Shown piece by piece: positions 10,161 to 22,249 of a DNA stretch of 64,000 nucleotides. The notes under the pieces were generated by a model. That model did not search any database. It worked only from the letters and a program-made list of their open reading frames with translations, and was not told the DNA's origin. A program made the translations under genes and the position numbers. Origin of the DNA: Plotosus lineatus (Eukaryota; Chordata; Actinopteri; Siluriformes; Plotosidae); NCBI GenBank assembly GCA_024760905.1, contig CM045731.1, positions 57,144,125-57,208,124 of the forward strand. The letters are read 5' to 3'. How positions within the stretch are numbered: position 1 is the stretch's first letter; each line of letters starts with the position of its first letter.

Positions 10161-10600
10161 TACAGAAACCATCGATGGACGTTGGAGACCGTAGTCACTC
10201 CAGCTGCGTATGGTGAGGGTGCGCCAGTCGATGTGGAGATTGTGGGTCTGCAGCCACAGCCACCCCAGCACCAGGGGAGAGAGCGGAGAGGACAAACAGC
10301 TCCAAACACCCTTGTGGTTCCCGGACAGCCTGAGCTTAACAGGCTTCGTCTTGTGCGTGACATGAGCTATGAGTCGGCCATCAATGGCCACTACCTCCTT
10401 TGGGGTTTCGAGTTCATATACGGGTAGGTCATGGAGCTCAACCATCCCCGAATCAATGAAGTTAACATCAGCGCCCGAGTCAATATAGGTCTGTTGTGCG
10501 GAGTGCAGCGTACCCTGAACTTGCAGGTGCTTCCTGAGTGTTTTGGAGGGTTCTCTTGTTGCTGCTCCACTCCTCACTGTCGGACCCTGTCGTGCGGGGC
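10160..10600 (-). pseudogene. Chromovirus aspartic protease
   Basis: [15 protein letters not shown] carries the D-S-G active site of retropepsins, followed by VVAIDGRLIAHVTHKT and NPHIDWRTLTI-type sequence near the C-terminus (LHIDWRT). The frame runs on from the zinc knuckle and then hits the deletion junction near 10150-10190. The protease fold looks complete; its polyprotein partners are not. Confidence 0.78.
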
Positions 10601-11580
10601 ACTGTGCGAGGTAATGACCCTTTTCTCGCGCAGTAGATGCATAGACCATTGGTCAGTCTCCGATGCCTCTCCTCTGCCGTCAGCCTGGTGCGGCTCAGCT
10701 GCATGGGTTCGTGGGAATCGTCTTCTCTCAGAGGATATAATGCCGTGGAGGTTCGAGGTGAGGCCTTGTTGAGCCTCACGGAGGCACTCAAAGATGGGTA
10801 GACAAGACTGATTCGCTCCTCTCGGGTTCTATCCCTCTCTCGCAGTTGGTTATCCAGCCTGGAAGTCAAGGCGATCAAATCCTCAAGAGTTGCTGTCATC
10901 TCGTGCTCCGAGCTCGTCCTTCAGCCTCTCATTCAGACCCTGCAGGAAAGCCCCCTGGAGCGTTGCGTCGTTCCAGCTGCTTTCTATGGCAAGAATCTGG
11001 ATTCTGATTGCATACTCCGCCACTGACTGGGAGCCTTGCTGATTCAAAGGACCTGAGAGCTCGCCTCCTCCCCTTTCGCTGGACGATCGAAGATCTTTTT
11101 CATTTCCCGCACAAACTGGTTGAAGTGGGAGCATAATTCCTGTGTATGGGTCGCGACTGCTAGCGCCCAGGATGAGGCTTGCTCTGTGAGTAGGCTCATA
11201 ACGAAGGTGGTCTTAACTTGATCGGTGGTGTATGTGAGCAGCTGTTGGCTGAAGATGAGTAAACACTGATGGAGGAACTGTGCGCAGGAGCCGATCGTGC
11301 CCGAATACCTGGCTGGCATGGGGATTAGCAGCTCTTGGCACATGGGGAGTGTAGCTGGCGCTGGCACTACTAACGAAGCGGAGAGTGAAGAGTGAGTGGG
11401 TCGGGTAGTGGTGGTGAGTTGGGTGTCGATGGCGGTCATCCTTCCGCAAAGCTGCACCATGCTGGTGATTATACGCTGGAGGTTGTCAACAATTTGGTGC
11501 AGGGAGAAGTCGTGTCATCCCAACAGGACTTACTGGTGGGATAATGCCTGCCGGAGCTGGGCAGCCTCCGCTGGGTCCAT
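10480..11580 (-). pseudogene. Chromovirus gag (capsid and zinc knuckle), frameshifted
   Basis: The start MDPAEAAQLRQALS is followed at once by a stop (HQ-stop). The capsid part follows at 11460-11044 with YSGTIGSCAQFLHQCLLIF and FVREMKKIFDRP, then continues in another frame at 11134-10883 ([26 protein letters not shown]) and again at 10899-10480. The nucleocapsid knuckle is [15 protein letters not shown] (C-x2-C then H and C), itself cut by a frameshift near 10640. Gag would pack element RNA into particles; at least three frameshifts prevent that here. Confidence 0.82.
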
Positions 11581-11599
11581 GTTTCTGGTCAGAAGATTC

Positions 11600-11968
11600 T
11601 GTGATGGCTGGAGCATATGAGTCGGACCCAAAGATGCCAAAGATGGTCTACATGTACGAAGCTTCAACAAGTTTATTTTAGCACAGGGGAAACCACAATC
11701 ACTGGAAATACTATTTTAACGTAACTGATCGAGCACGAGGCAGGAAACCAGGAGTCAGAGAGATCACAGGGAAAACGAAATCACAAGGAAAGACAAGCTT
11801 CTGACACAGGAGGGGAGCGCGCTGCTCCTATTTATAGCTTGCTGATTGCTGAGTGAATACAGGTGCACTCTCTGGACCTTGCCTGCAGGTAACAGCCACA
11901 CCCCTTGTCAGCGCCTGCACTGAATGAGGAGAGAGAGTTAATGCTGCCAGCAAGCACAGACCTTAACT
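11600..11968 (-). repeat. 5' LTR of chromovirus
   Basis: 369 bp, homologous to 7988-8341. Its outer end is mutated (ACCTTAACT where the 3' copy has ACCATAACA). The first gag codons (MDPAEAAQLRQALS) start about 20 bases inside it on the minus strand. Confidence 0.86.
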
Positions 11969-12262
11969 TGAGAGAAAAGTCTCTTTCTTATGCCCATACA
12001 AATGAGAAAGGATCATGTAATAATGTTAAATATACATCTAATTAAATGTTTTTTCTTCATGTTTAGAATGAATGCTGTTTTGGCTGACTCTTGAAATAAA
12101 CAGGACCATAATACAATTTTAATATTAGGGTGAATTGCTGTAAGACACGGCTGAATGTTGGACACCTTGCCATTTATAATTATGTGTCATTAATGACTCA
12201 CATTAAGATAATCCAGTATATCATGAGAAACTCAATAGTCACCTACACACATAAGGATAAAA
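11969..12262. other. No feature recognised
   Basis: AT-rich spacer between the chromovirus and the Tc1-like element. Confidence 0.5.
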
Positions 12263-12528
12263 TACAAACTGGATTCCAAAAAAGTTGCCACTTAAAACTG
12301 AGAAAATGCATCATTTTAAGGGAAAATATGTTGATTTTAAATTTCATGGTTTCAAAAAAGTTGGAGCAAGGCCATTTTCACCACTGTGAGGCATCCCCTC
12401 TTCTTCTTAAAGTAGTCTGCAAATGTCTAGGGATTGAGGAGACACGTTTCTCAAGTTTAGAAATAGGAATACTGCCCCATTCTTGTCTAATACAGGCCTC
12501 CAACTGTTCACTGTCTTGAGCCTTCTTT

Positions 12529-12879
12529 GTTGCAGAGTATAATGAAACAGAAGAGGTTCATTGTACACAGGGAAAGCACGAGAGTACGGGAAAATTGTGG
12601 TCACCGTAGAGATGAGGGGAAACATGAAAACCAAAAACTACTAAGGGAAACTTCAGAGCGGAAACTGGTCGAGCACCGAGCTGAGAACCAGGAGCCAGAG
12701 AGATCACGATGAAACGGGATCGTGAAGAGGGACGATATTCTAGTTCCGGGAGGAGTGCGCTACTGGTCTTTATAGCCCGGTGATGGCTGAATGGAATCAG
12801 GTGTGTGCTCCGCACTCCGCCCATATGTACAGCCATGCCAATCTCCAGCGCCTGCAGTGCATAAAAGAGAGGGAGAGAG

Positions 12880-12913
<34 letters not shown>

Positions 12914-12959
12914 TTAAAAGCCACCAAAATCAGAGTCTCTCCGGACATAGACCATTACA
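12529..12959 (-). repeat. Solo LTR related to the chromovirus
   Basis: It shares the order of features seen in the LTRs at 7988 and 11600: GAACCAGGAGCCAGAGAGATC, a TATAG segment, CGCCTGCAGTGC, a long (GA)n run and the end ACCATTACA. No internal region is attached. On the minus strand it begins TGTAATGG and ends near TGCA. The exact right-hand end (12529-12535) is uncertain and no clean target duplication was found. Confidence 0.68.
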
Positions 12960-13069
12960 AAATGTTCTCTACAGGTGAACGATCTGGATATTTCAACACC
13001 CAGATCCTTTTCCTACACAGCCATGATGTTGTAATTAATGCTGCATGTGGTCTGGCATGATCATGTTGA

Positions 13070-13852
13070 AAAATGCAAGGTCTTCTCTGAAAGAGAAGAT
13101 GTCTGGATGGGAGCATATGTTGTTCTAGAACCTGAATACTGTATACCTTTCTGCATTGATGATGCCTTTACAGATGTGCAAGCTGTCCATGCCACATAAA
13201 CTCATACAACCCCAGACCATCACAGATGCTGGCATCTGAACTGAACACTGATAACAACTTGGGTTGTCCTTGTCCTCTTTAGTCCAGATGTCATGGCGTC
13301 CAAGTTTTCCATGACTTTGAATCATGATTTGTCTGAAACAGTTTTCCACTTTGCCACACTACATTTTAAATGACCCCTGGCCCAAAGAAAACAACTGCGC
13401 TTCTGGGTCCTGTTTAGAAATGGTTTCTTCTTTGTACCATAGAGTTTCAGCAGGCAACAGTGGATAGCACGGTGGATTATGTTCACTGACAATTGTTTCT
13501 GTAAGTATTGCTAAGTCCATTCTGTGATTTCCTTGACAACAGCGTGTGTGGTGCAGTGCTGTTTAAGGGCCTGAAGATCACAGGTTTCCAGCATGGTTTT
13601 TTGGGCTTGACCCTTACGCACAGAGATTGTTCCAAATTTTCTGAATCTTTGGATGATGTTATACATTGTAGATAATGATAACTTCAAACTCTTTGCAATT
13701 TTTCGCTGGAAAACACCTTTCTGATATTGCTCCACTATCTTTCTGCGCAACAATGGGGAAATTGGTGATCCTCTACATATCTTCGTTTCTGAGAGACACT
13801 CCCACTCTGAGAAGCTCTTTTTATACTCAGCCATGTTGTCAATGGAATTCAT
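13070..13852 (-). pseudogene. Tc1-like transposase, broken
   Basis: The N-terminal part (13852-13511) holds the paired helix-turn-helix of Tc1-type transposases: LLRRKIVEQYQKGVFQRKIAK, then SLSTMYNIIQRFRKFGTI. The C-terminal part (13349-13125) contains VMVWGCMSLCGMDSLHICKG and INAERYTV, which sits around the second catalytic Asp region. The middle (13350-13510) is frameshifted. The family cuts and pastes its own DNA into TA sites; this copy cannot. Confidence 0.82.
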
Positions 13853-14133
13853 TAGTGGTAATTGATCTTCCAGCTGTTCATTATAAGTGCAATTGACTTT
13901 TCCAGCCTCTTATTGCTACCTGTCACAACTTTTTTGAGATTTGTTGACACCATGAAATTTAAAATCAACATATGTTTCCCTTAAAATTATACATTTTCTC
14001 AGTTTAAACTTTTGACAATTCTTCTATGTTCTATTCGGAATAAAATATTGAAATTTGGTACTTTCACATCATTGCATTCAGTTTTTATTCACAATTTGTA
14101 TAGTGCGCTAACTTTCTTGGAATCCGGCTTGTA

Positions 14134-14962
14134 CATATTATACACTTTCATCTTTTCTTACATTTGAGCCAATTTTTGTATTGTTAATTGACCTAACATT
14201 ATATGAAACAAATAAAAAACATTACGTGCCAAGATTTTGCCATATTTTAAAGAAATGTGTTAAGCTAGTGTCTCTTGTAGCCATTGGAAATAGAAGATTT
14301 TGGTTTCATTGGAGGTTGTCATAAAAGGTTGCAGAACAGTTTTTTTCTGATGCAAAGATGTGTCCACACATGTTTCTTAACAAGCTGAAAATGTTTGCCC
14401 ATGGTAATATTTGTTGCTAAAGCAGACATCTTACAGTTCAAGGAATGCTAAAAAAATTGGCTGTTTTTGGATTTGCTAACTTTTTATGGATTTTTTTAAA
14501 AATAAGGGTTTATTTCTGTCATTATTGACATTGAGAGACAATTCACAACATTGGTGTGAATGCTTATGAAAGCATTTGCAAAAGACATTTGGTGAACATT
14601 ACCTTTATTGAATGTTAGCAATTAGCAACTATTTACCACTCTGTTCCCACTCTTTGGGAATATTTGGAACCTTTTGCGAACTTCAATAAATTTAAGTTAA
14701 AGTTAAAATATCAGGTGATTCCTGATGCCTTACACCTATTGTCATGACAGAAATTTATTTCGATATTCTGGAAGTCAATCTGCTATATGACTTCTCCAGG
14801 CTAGTCTTCTGAGAATATCTTCCACAGTGGTCAGGAATCTCAATGATAGTTAATGTTTACTAACCCTTTTTGTAGGTTTGGGTCCATGATCCAAACAGGC
14901 AAAAGAGCAGCAAATACTTGCTAATCTTGGCTACATGTGCTATTCATAATATTTGCTAATAC
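14134..14962. other. No feature recognised
   Basis: AT-rich DNA. No exon-like frame, LTR or inverted ends. The last bases carry one copy of the target duplication of the following RTE element. Confidence 0.5.
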
Positions 14963-14975
14963 TCACTAATGTTGG

Positions 14976-16765
14976 AGAGTAAAAAGGAGTACGCAGAGAG
15001 ACACAGCGTAAGGCGAAGGTAGCGGTATCAAAGGCCAAAAAGAGGGCGTATGATAACTTGTATGATACAATGGACAATAAGGAGGGAGAAAATGAGTTAT
15101 ACAGGTTGGCACAGCAGAGAAATAGAGATGTAAAGGACATGCAGCAAGTAAGAGTGATTAAGGTCAGAGTGGGAAACGTATTGACTGATGACAGAAGTGT
15201 GCTGGGAAGATGAAAAAAAGTACTTTGAAGAGCTGATGAATGAGGAAAATGAGACAGAAAAAAAGAGTAGAAGAGGTGACCATTGACGACCAGGAAGTAG
15301 CAAAGATTATTAAGGGTGAAGTGAGGAGGGCATTGAAGAGAATTAAGAGTGGAAAGGCAGTTGGTCCTTATGACATACCAATGGAGGTATGGAAGTGTGT
15401 AGGAGAGGTAGCAGTAGATTTTCTGACAAGAACATTTAACAAGGTCTTCGAGAGAGAGAGAGCAGATGCCGACGGAAGGGAGGAGAAGTGTGCTGGTGCC
15501 CATTTTTAAGAACAAGGGAGACGTGCAGAGTTGTGGCAACTACAGAGGGATAAAGTTGATGAGCCATACAATGAGGATATGGGAAAGAATAATGGAAGCT
15601 AGACTAAGGGCAGAGGTCAGCATTTGTGAACAACAGTTTGGCTTCATGCCGAGAAAGAGCACAACAGATGCAGTGTTTGCTTTGAGGATGTTAATAGAGA
15701 AGTTGTGGATCTGGAGAAAGCATATGACAGGGTGCCGAGAGAGGAACTGTGGTATTGCATGAGGAAGTCTGAAGTGGCAGAGAAGTATGTTAGAGTGGTG
15801 CAGGACATGTATGTGAGATGTAAGACAGTGGTGAGGTGTACTACTTGGTGTGAAAGAAGAGTTCAAGGTGGAGATGGGACTGCATCAAGGGTCAGCTCTA
15901 AACCCCTTCTTGTTTGCTATGGTGATGGACAGGCTGACAGACGAGGTGAGACAAGATTCCCCATGGACTATGATGTATGTAGATGGCATTGTAGTGAGAG
16001 CAGATAACAAGTGGAAGAAAATCTATAGAGGTGGAGGTATGCCCTGAAAAGGAGAGGAATGAAGGTTAGCCTCAGTAAGACAGAATACATGTGCATGAAT
16101 GACAAGGACCCAAGAGGAATGGTGAGGTTACGGGGAGCAGAGATAAAGAAGGTGGAGGATTTTAAGTACTTAGGCTCAAGAATCCAGAGCAATGGAGAGT
16201 GTGGAAAAGAGGTGAAGAAGCGTTTGCAGGCAGGTTAGAATGGTTGGAGAAATGTGTCTGGTGTGACGTGTGATAGGAAGGTATCAACAACAATGAAAGG
16301 AAAAGTGTACAAGACGATGTTGAGGCCAGCGATTTTGTATGGTTTAGAAACAGTGGTACTGGGAAAAAGACAAGAGGCAGAGTTGGAGGTAGCAGAGATG
16401 AAAATGTTGAGGTTCTCTTCTAAAACATTATTCTCTGGGAATAACGGGGATAGATAGGATCAGGAATGAGTACATCAGAGGGACAGCACATGTTAGAGGT
16501 TTTGGAGACAAAGTCAGAGAGGCTAGATTGAGATGGTTTGGACATGTACAGAGGAGGGATAGTGAGTATATTGGTAGTAGGATGCTGAGGTTGGAACTAC
16601 CAGGCAGAAGGCCCAGAGGAAGACCAAAGAGAAGATTTATGGACGTGGTGAAGGAGGACATGAAGGTAGTTGAAGTAAGAGTAGAAGATACAGAGGATAG
16701 GGTGAGATGGAGGCAGATCATTCGCTGTGGTGACCCGTGAAGGGAACTAATGTTGAAAGAAGAAG
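14976..16765 (+). mobile_element. RTE-clade LINE, 5' truncated
   Basis: A 13-bp target duplication (TCACTAATGTTGG) lies at 14963-14975 and 16766-16778, so the ends are firm. Only the reverse transcriptase and 3' end are present, in several frames: [78 protein letters not shown]. The catalytic box reads YVDGIVV where the copies at 28653 and 46531 have FADDIVI, so one catalytic Asp is lost. The 3' part encodes MRWFGHVQRRDSEYIGSRML and RVRWRQIIRCGDP. It ends in a short GAA-type run. Dead copy. Confidence 0.88.
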
Positions 16766-16909
16766 TCACTAATGTTGGTGAGCTGTCTTTTATAAATACT
16801 TTTGCAAACATTCCTTGTTGCTAAATGTTGATAAATTTTGCTAATGACAAAAGCGATCGTGATTTTTGCAAATATTTGTAAGAAAAGTTGTCGAATAAAA
16901 AAGTCATAA

Positions 16910-17604
16910 TGTAACACCAGCTTGATATAGCTGTGCTAGATTTTATACTAGGTTCTAGAGGAGTAAACTGAATTGTGGAGAATTAAAGTTGAACAGCCGG
17001 CAGATTTATTACAATTAACAATATTACAAGAAACAGTGCAAACAATGCTGTAGAACTTTCTTTACAAATTAAAAATAAAATAAAATAAGCTTAAGTCTCT
17101 ATGGTTTGATTCGTGTGAACCCGGGAGTCTTTTCCAGGATTGTGATCCGTTTGGGATAAAGGTGTTTTATTTCTTCTTATCTGGGATCCTGTGATTTGAA
17201 GTGGTTGGGTCTGTAGATCTACTCTCGCATCCAGAGAACAGTTGGCCACACTGCTTCTGGATCCACCAAGAGTTCTCACTGGATTTGGCTCGCCATCCGT
17301 GTCCGAAACCAGCTTCAAGATCAAATCCAGATCCACTAAAAAAACCAGTCGGAGTTTCCAAGAAAACAAACACTCTCCACCCGGTTCGATTGAGAGAGAA
17401 CAAAACACATACAAGGCTTCGTGTCGCTTTTCGAGGGCTCTGTATGCGTCCTGCTCCTCACGCTCTCCTACACGCTCTGCTGGTCGCATGCAGCACGTGC
17501 CTATGATGCGTTCAAGGGGACTAGGAAACTAGTGCTTTCAGGGAGTGTTGGAAACTAGGGTTTTTTCCAATAAAATTAGTAACCATGTGTTTACATGTGT
17601 TACA
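16910..17604 (-). repeat. 3' LTR, PNMA-like-gag element copy 1
   Basis: 695 bp, TG...CA ends. It has a polyadenylation-type AATAAA on the minus strand near 17005-17010. The polypurine tract lies at 17605-17616. Confidence 0.93.
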
Positions 17605-17654
17605 CCCTCCCCCCTTGAATAAGCATGAGTCCCGTCATGTACTTAAATGTTTGT

Positions 17655-19151
17655 TTAAACATCATAGATCTGATGGTTTTCATAGCTACTAAATGACTCT
17701 AGGGCTTGGTTAAAGTTATCCAAGAACCGTTGTGCAAAAGATATCAGCGGTTGACCCAATTGAGGGTAATGAAACCGTCCTGGGGCTCGCTTTAATCTTT
17801 CAGATTTTCTCACATTGGGAGTTTCATTTGTTGTTTCAATTGTCTGTTCTGTTTGTTGGTCAATCACATCACCATTTTGCTCTGTGTTCATAATATTAAC
17901 GTCTGGTCCTCCTTGTATTTGGTTTTCATCATCTCCTCCTTCCATGACATCTGAATGTGATTCCTCTTTGAGTAGTTCGGCCTCATTCTGATTTTCCTGT
18001 TCATTGTCCATCTCGTCTGTGTCTGTCTCAACTGAAACTGTTGGGTGCAAGGAGGTATCCTTATTGAGTGAGAGTGGTTCATTTGAAATACCTGAGTTTG
18101 TTGTCTGGTTTCGTACATTTGATTGGTCTTGATTACTGTCATAAATCTTAATGAATGTCTCTGTTTCGATTGAAGGTTGTCCTGGCATGGGTTCATACTC
18201 CTCCTCTGATTCTGACAGATCTGTGTCCTGTGGTTCGGAAGGACTTTGTCGAGTTTTGCGTCTACGTGGAGGTTTTGGTCTTGTCTCAACTTCATCGTTA
18301 ATGTCTGAGAGGTCACCACACGCAAGTAAAAGGTCTCGGTGAAGAGTTCTACTTGGACCATCACCTCTCTCTGGTCGAACCACATACACAGGAACATTTT
18401 CCATTTTCTTGACAACACGGTACACCATGCGTTCCCATTTGTCGGCAAGTTTATGTTTATTGCGCAAACGGACATTTTTGACTAAAACTCTATCTCCTGC
18501 TTCAAGAGTGGATTCTCTGACTTTCTTATCAAATCTGCTCTTATTGCGCTCTGCAACTTTTTTGGAGTTTTCAAGGGCAATTTGGTAACTTTCTTCGAGT
18601 TTAGCCTTTAGACTGCGCACATACTGAGAATGGGATGCAGGTGAGTCCCCTGTAACGGGCAACCCAAAGGCAAGGTCAACTGGTAGCTTAGGCTTACGGC
18701 CAAACATTAACTCATAAGGACTAAACCCAGTAACCTCACTCTTTGAACAGTTGTAGGCGTGTGTGAGAGGCTTGACAAAATCACGCCAATGAACTTTTTG
18801 GTCATCCTTCAGAGTACCTAACATACTAAGGAGGGTGCGATTGAACCGCTCTACAGGGTTACCCCTCGGGTGATAAGGACTGGTTCTCACTTTTTTGATG
18901 CCCGTAATAGCACACAGTTCCTTAATCACATGTGATTCAAAATCCCTCCCCTGGTCACTATGGAGGCGTTCGGGGAACCCGTAGTGAACCAAAAAGTTTT
19001 CCCAGAGATTTTTAGCCACAGTGGTTGCCTTTTGATCACGAGTGGGCAAGGCCACCGCATATTTCGTAAAATGATCTGTGATGACTAAAACGTCCTTGGT
19101 ACTCTTACTATCGGGCTCAATCGAAAGAAAGTCCATGCAGACCAATTCCAT
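17655..19151 (-). pseudogene. Integrase core and C-terminal tail, copy 1
   Basis: 498 open codons. The DDE triad is in [22 protein letters not shown] and NPVERFNRTLL. The next part has [19 protein letters not shown] and the GPY/F-like segment [14 protein letters not shown] and [14 protein letters not shown]. The last ~200 residues are acidic and low in complexity (EDEEYEP-like and QNEAELLKEES). There is no chromodomain, unlike the element at 8202. The core looks intact; only the junction to the zinc domain is shifted. Confidence 0.88.
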
Positions 19152-19174
19152 TGGTCGCGTGGTTTTAATATTAA

Positions 19175-20495
19175 CTAAAGCGCGGCCTTTTCAGGCAAGG
19201 ACTTTCTTCGAACACAACGACCACAGTTCTTTATTTTGGTCTCAATGTCATGACCCATCTTAGGCCAATAAAATCTTGCTCTCACTAGTTCATGAGTCCT
19301 CTCCCACCCCATATGACCCATGTCATCGTGGAGTAACTTTAGAACAGTGGGTCTAAGTGAGACAGGGAGTACAAGCTGGTAAGTTGTATCTGGGTCACAT
19401 TGTCGTCTCCTGAACAAAAGGTCATCCCTCATTTCAAGACGTTTCCATTCTCGGAGCATCAGTTTTATTTCAAATGTTTCTCTGTTGTCATGTGGAACAT
19501 CTGCTCCAGCTTCAAGTAACTGAATGACACGATTGATGCTCGGGTCAGATCTTTGTTGTTCTTTAAGCTCATGAGCAGAAAACAAGGGAACAGTTACTTG
19601 ACCAGATGTTTCAGCATCACTGTATACATCAGGGATTGCGTCAGCATTCATAGCCAAGGACTCAACAAGAATGACATGAGGTGAATCTTTGGTTTTCTCA
19701 TTGAGAAAATGCTTGTGACATACTGCTGCAATAGTATCAGGACATAAATCACTACATCGAGGAGGGGATCCGAGAAGACGTGAGGTGAGTTGTTGTATTC
19801 GGTTCTCCTCTTCTAATGTCACATAATCCGCAGCTAGTGTTTGGTGGGGCCTTCGTGATAGGCCATCTGCGTCCTGGTTAGCCTTTCCAGCTCTGTATTT
19901 GATTTGGAAATTGAAGGTGGATAGCGCTGCTAACCAGCGATAGCTAGCTGCATCAAGCTTTGCAGTGGTCAGAATGTATGTAAGCGGATTATTATCCGTT
20001 ACAACTGTGAATTCATTACCATAAAGGTAATCATGAAACTTTTCTACAATGGACCATTTCAGAGCTAGAAATTCTAGCTTATGAGCTGGATATCTGGTTT
20101 CGCTTGGTGTCAGCCCCCTACTGGCATAGGCTATGACGCGCATTTTACCACCTTGCTCTTGATAAAGAGCGGCACCTAGGCCTGTAGAGGCTGGCGTCGG
20201 TATGCAGAACATATTGGAGCTTTGGATCTGCAAAGCCCAATACAGGAGAGGATGTTAATTTCTCCTTAATGCATTCAAAGGCTGACTGACAGACAGATGT
20301 CCACCTCTCGGCAAAAGGTTCTCGAGGGTTGAAATACTTAGAAGTGTCGGTTCGTTTCTGGACTTTTCTATAAGGTGGGTAGCCACATGTAAGGTCGTTT
20401 AAGGGCCGAACTATCTTTGAATAATCTTTAACAAATCGGCGATAGTAGCCGGTGAACCCTAAAAACGACTTGAGTTGCTTCAAGTTTTGTGGCAC
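19175..20495 (-). pseudogene. RT thumb, RNase H and integrase zinc domain, copy 1
   Basis: The thumb begins [19 protein letters not shown] (20495-20145). RNase H follows with [35 protein letters not shown] and [14 protein letters not shown]. The integrase HHCC domain is [13 protein letters not shown], then CGRCVRRK. One frameshift lies near 20200, inside the first RNase H strand; another near 19168 stops the frame right after EKAAL, before the integrase core. Confidence 0.85.
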
Positions 20496-20523
20496 TGGCC
20501 AGGTCTTAATGGCTGCTACTTTT

Positions 20524-20898
20524 TCAGGATCTGTTTCTACGCCATTTCTCGAAACAATATGGCCTAAATATATAACCGATGTCTGAAAAAAAGCGACATT
20601 TCTGGGGGGACAACTTTAAGCCATATTCACGAAGACGGTCCAAAACATGCTTTAGCCTCTGTTCGTGTTGCTCTAGGGAGTCTGAGAAAACAATCAAATC
20701 GTCTAGGAAGACGAGCACCTCCTTAAGATTAATGTCTCCCATGCACCTCTCCATTAACCTCTGAAAGGTGCTGGGAGCATTTGTGATTCCCTGAGGCATT
20801 CGATTGAACTCATAAAACCCTAGGGGGCATACAAACGCTGTTTTGGCCTTATCTTCCTCATCCATCTCTATCTGGTAGTAGCCCGACTTTAAGTCCAT
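20524..20898 (-). pseudogene. Reverse transcriptase palm, copy 1
   Basis: [20 protein letters not shown] (first catalytic Asp), [19 protein letters not shown], and [11 protein letters not shown] (the YxDD box as FLDD) are all present in order. RT copies element RNA into DNA. The segment is flanked on both sides by frameshifts, so it is not linked to protease or RNase H as assembled. Confidence 0.87.
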
Positions 20899-21110
20899 GA
20901 CAGAGAACCAGTTTGACCCAGATAGAGCGGAGAAGGTCTCTTCAAGATTTGGTAACGCGTGGCGTCTTTAACCGTTTGTCACGTTAACCTTACGGTAGTC
21001 CACACAGAGACGTACCTCACCCGTCTTTTTCTTAACTACAACGATGGGGACGAGAAAGGGGATTCTGATGGTCTTATTACCCGGCATCGAGAAGCATTTT
21101 GAGGTGTTTC

Positions 21111-22249
21111 CTAACAGCCGTAGTCATTTGGGTGAATAGGCCTCGATCTCTGTTTTATGGGTGTTTCGTCTTTAAGCTTGATTTTATGCTTAACTCTAGT
21201 GGCATAGCCAAAGTCAAGATCGTGGCATGCGAAGACATCACTGTAAGCACTCAGACTCTGTGTGATGAGACTTTTCCACTCCTCAGGCAGAGGTGAATTT
21301 TCAAAATCAAAAGTCAACTGGTCCTTCGGTGATGAGGAGTCTGCAGACAAGCGACAACAACCTGCTGAGTTGGTATTGGACAGGTTTTGAGTTTCCAAAA
21401 CTTGGTCTGCAACATGCAGTTCAGCAAGGACACAGTTGCCAGGAAGCATAATGTCATGATCGGTTTCATTTCTTATCCAAACAGGGTGCTTGTAAGGACT
21501 TTGACTTGGCACTGTGATAAGACAGCAGTCAACAAAGATTCCACCTGGAAGGGCTGAGGACATTGGCTGCTCTACTACTGCCCATTTGTCTGTGAGTGGC
21601 GAACTTAAGTGGGCGTAGCTTTCAAGACAGACCTTCTTGTGAGCTGGAATAACATAGGGTGTGTTGCCCCTCAGTGTCATTAGCCCAAGCTTCCCTGTGC
21701 TCTTTGTTTCGTATCTGTGCTCGAGGATTTTTAAAATCTGACTATAGCCATAGACAGCTGGTAGAATGGGAGTGTCTCGACAATGTTCCTCATATAAAAC
21801 ATCGAGGGCATTTGTACCAATTAACACTGGCAAGTCTGTGCTGGAGCGCAAATCAGGTACTATTAGAGCTAATGTAGAAATTTGAGGCTCAGACTCAACA
21901 AACTCTTTTGGAAAACCAACTGGAACTTCTACATAGCCTAGATAAGGTACCGCCTGACCGTTTGCACCCTCAACATCTAGGTCACTGATCGGCTGGATTG
22001 GAAAATCAACCAGGTGTCTCTGGTAAAAGGAGTGTGAAATAGTCGTAACTTGCGACCCTGAATCTAACAGAGAATTGCAGCTAACGCCAGCTATGTTTAT
22101 ATTAGCAGTGCACTTCTTACCTATTAAGCCCTTGGGAAAGCTAGAATGGTGTTTACTCGTTAGCGTACAACTCTGTTTTGGCTGGGGTTTCTGAGTGGGA
22201 CTTGTGTCGCTACTAGTTCCAGTTTGTCCCTCAACTGAAACAGGAACTA
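21111..22249 (-). pseudogene. Retropepsin and RT N-terminus, copy 1
   Basis: The protease active site is [15 protein letters not shown] at about 22085-22040 on the minus strand. It is followed by a long linker with [40 protein letters not shown] and the RT entry region [22 protein letters not shown]. The 21851-21111 stretch is one open frame of 246 codons. The frame breaks just after HPNDY, where copy 2 continues [15 protein letters not shown]. Confidence 0.8.

Larger units (their letters stand above)
7988..11968 (-). mobile_element. Ty3/gypsy chromovirus (sushi-like), RT-deleted
   Basis: This LTR retrotransposon reads right to left. The 5' LTR is 11968-11600 and the 3' LTR is 8341-7988. On the minus strand the LTRs begin TGTTATGG or its mutated form and end CACA. 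Order: gag, zinc knuckle, protease, RNase H, integrase, chromodomain. The finger and palm of the reverse transcriptase are missing, so it cannot move by itself. No TGG-type primer site lies directly next to the 5' LTR; some sushi/Tf1-like elements self-prime, which could explain this but is not shown. The two LTRs differ at many positions and by an indel near 11680, so the insertion is older than the PNMA-like elements. No clear target duplication was found. Confidence 0.88.
12265..14131 (-). mobile_element. Tc1/mariner-like DNA transposon with nested solo LTR
   Basis: Inverted ends CAAACTGGATTCCAAAAAAG (left) and, on the other strand, CAAGCCGGATTCCAAGAAAG (right), flanked by TA at 12263-12264 and 14132-14133. 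The transposase is on the minus strand and broken into at least two frames. A solo LTR interrupts its 3' part at about 12529-12959. Confidence 0.85.

Noticed and set aside
17242..17532. Open frames in the LTRs (also at 24354, 48773 and 55880)
   Set aside because: They lie in LTR sequence on both strands, differ by frameshift between copies and show no protein family features.
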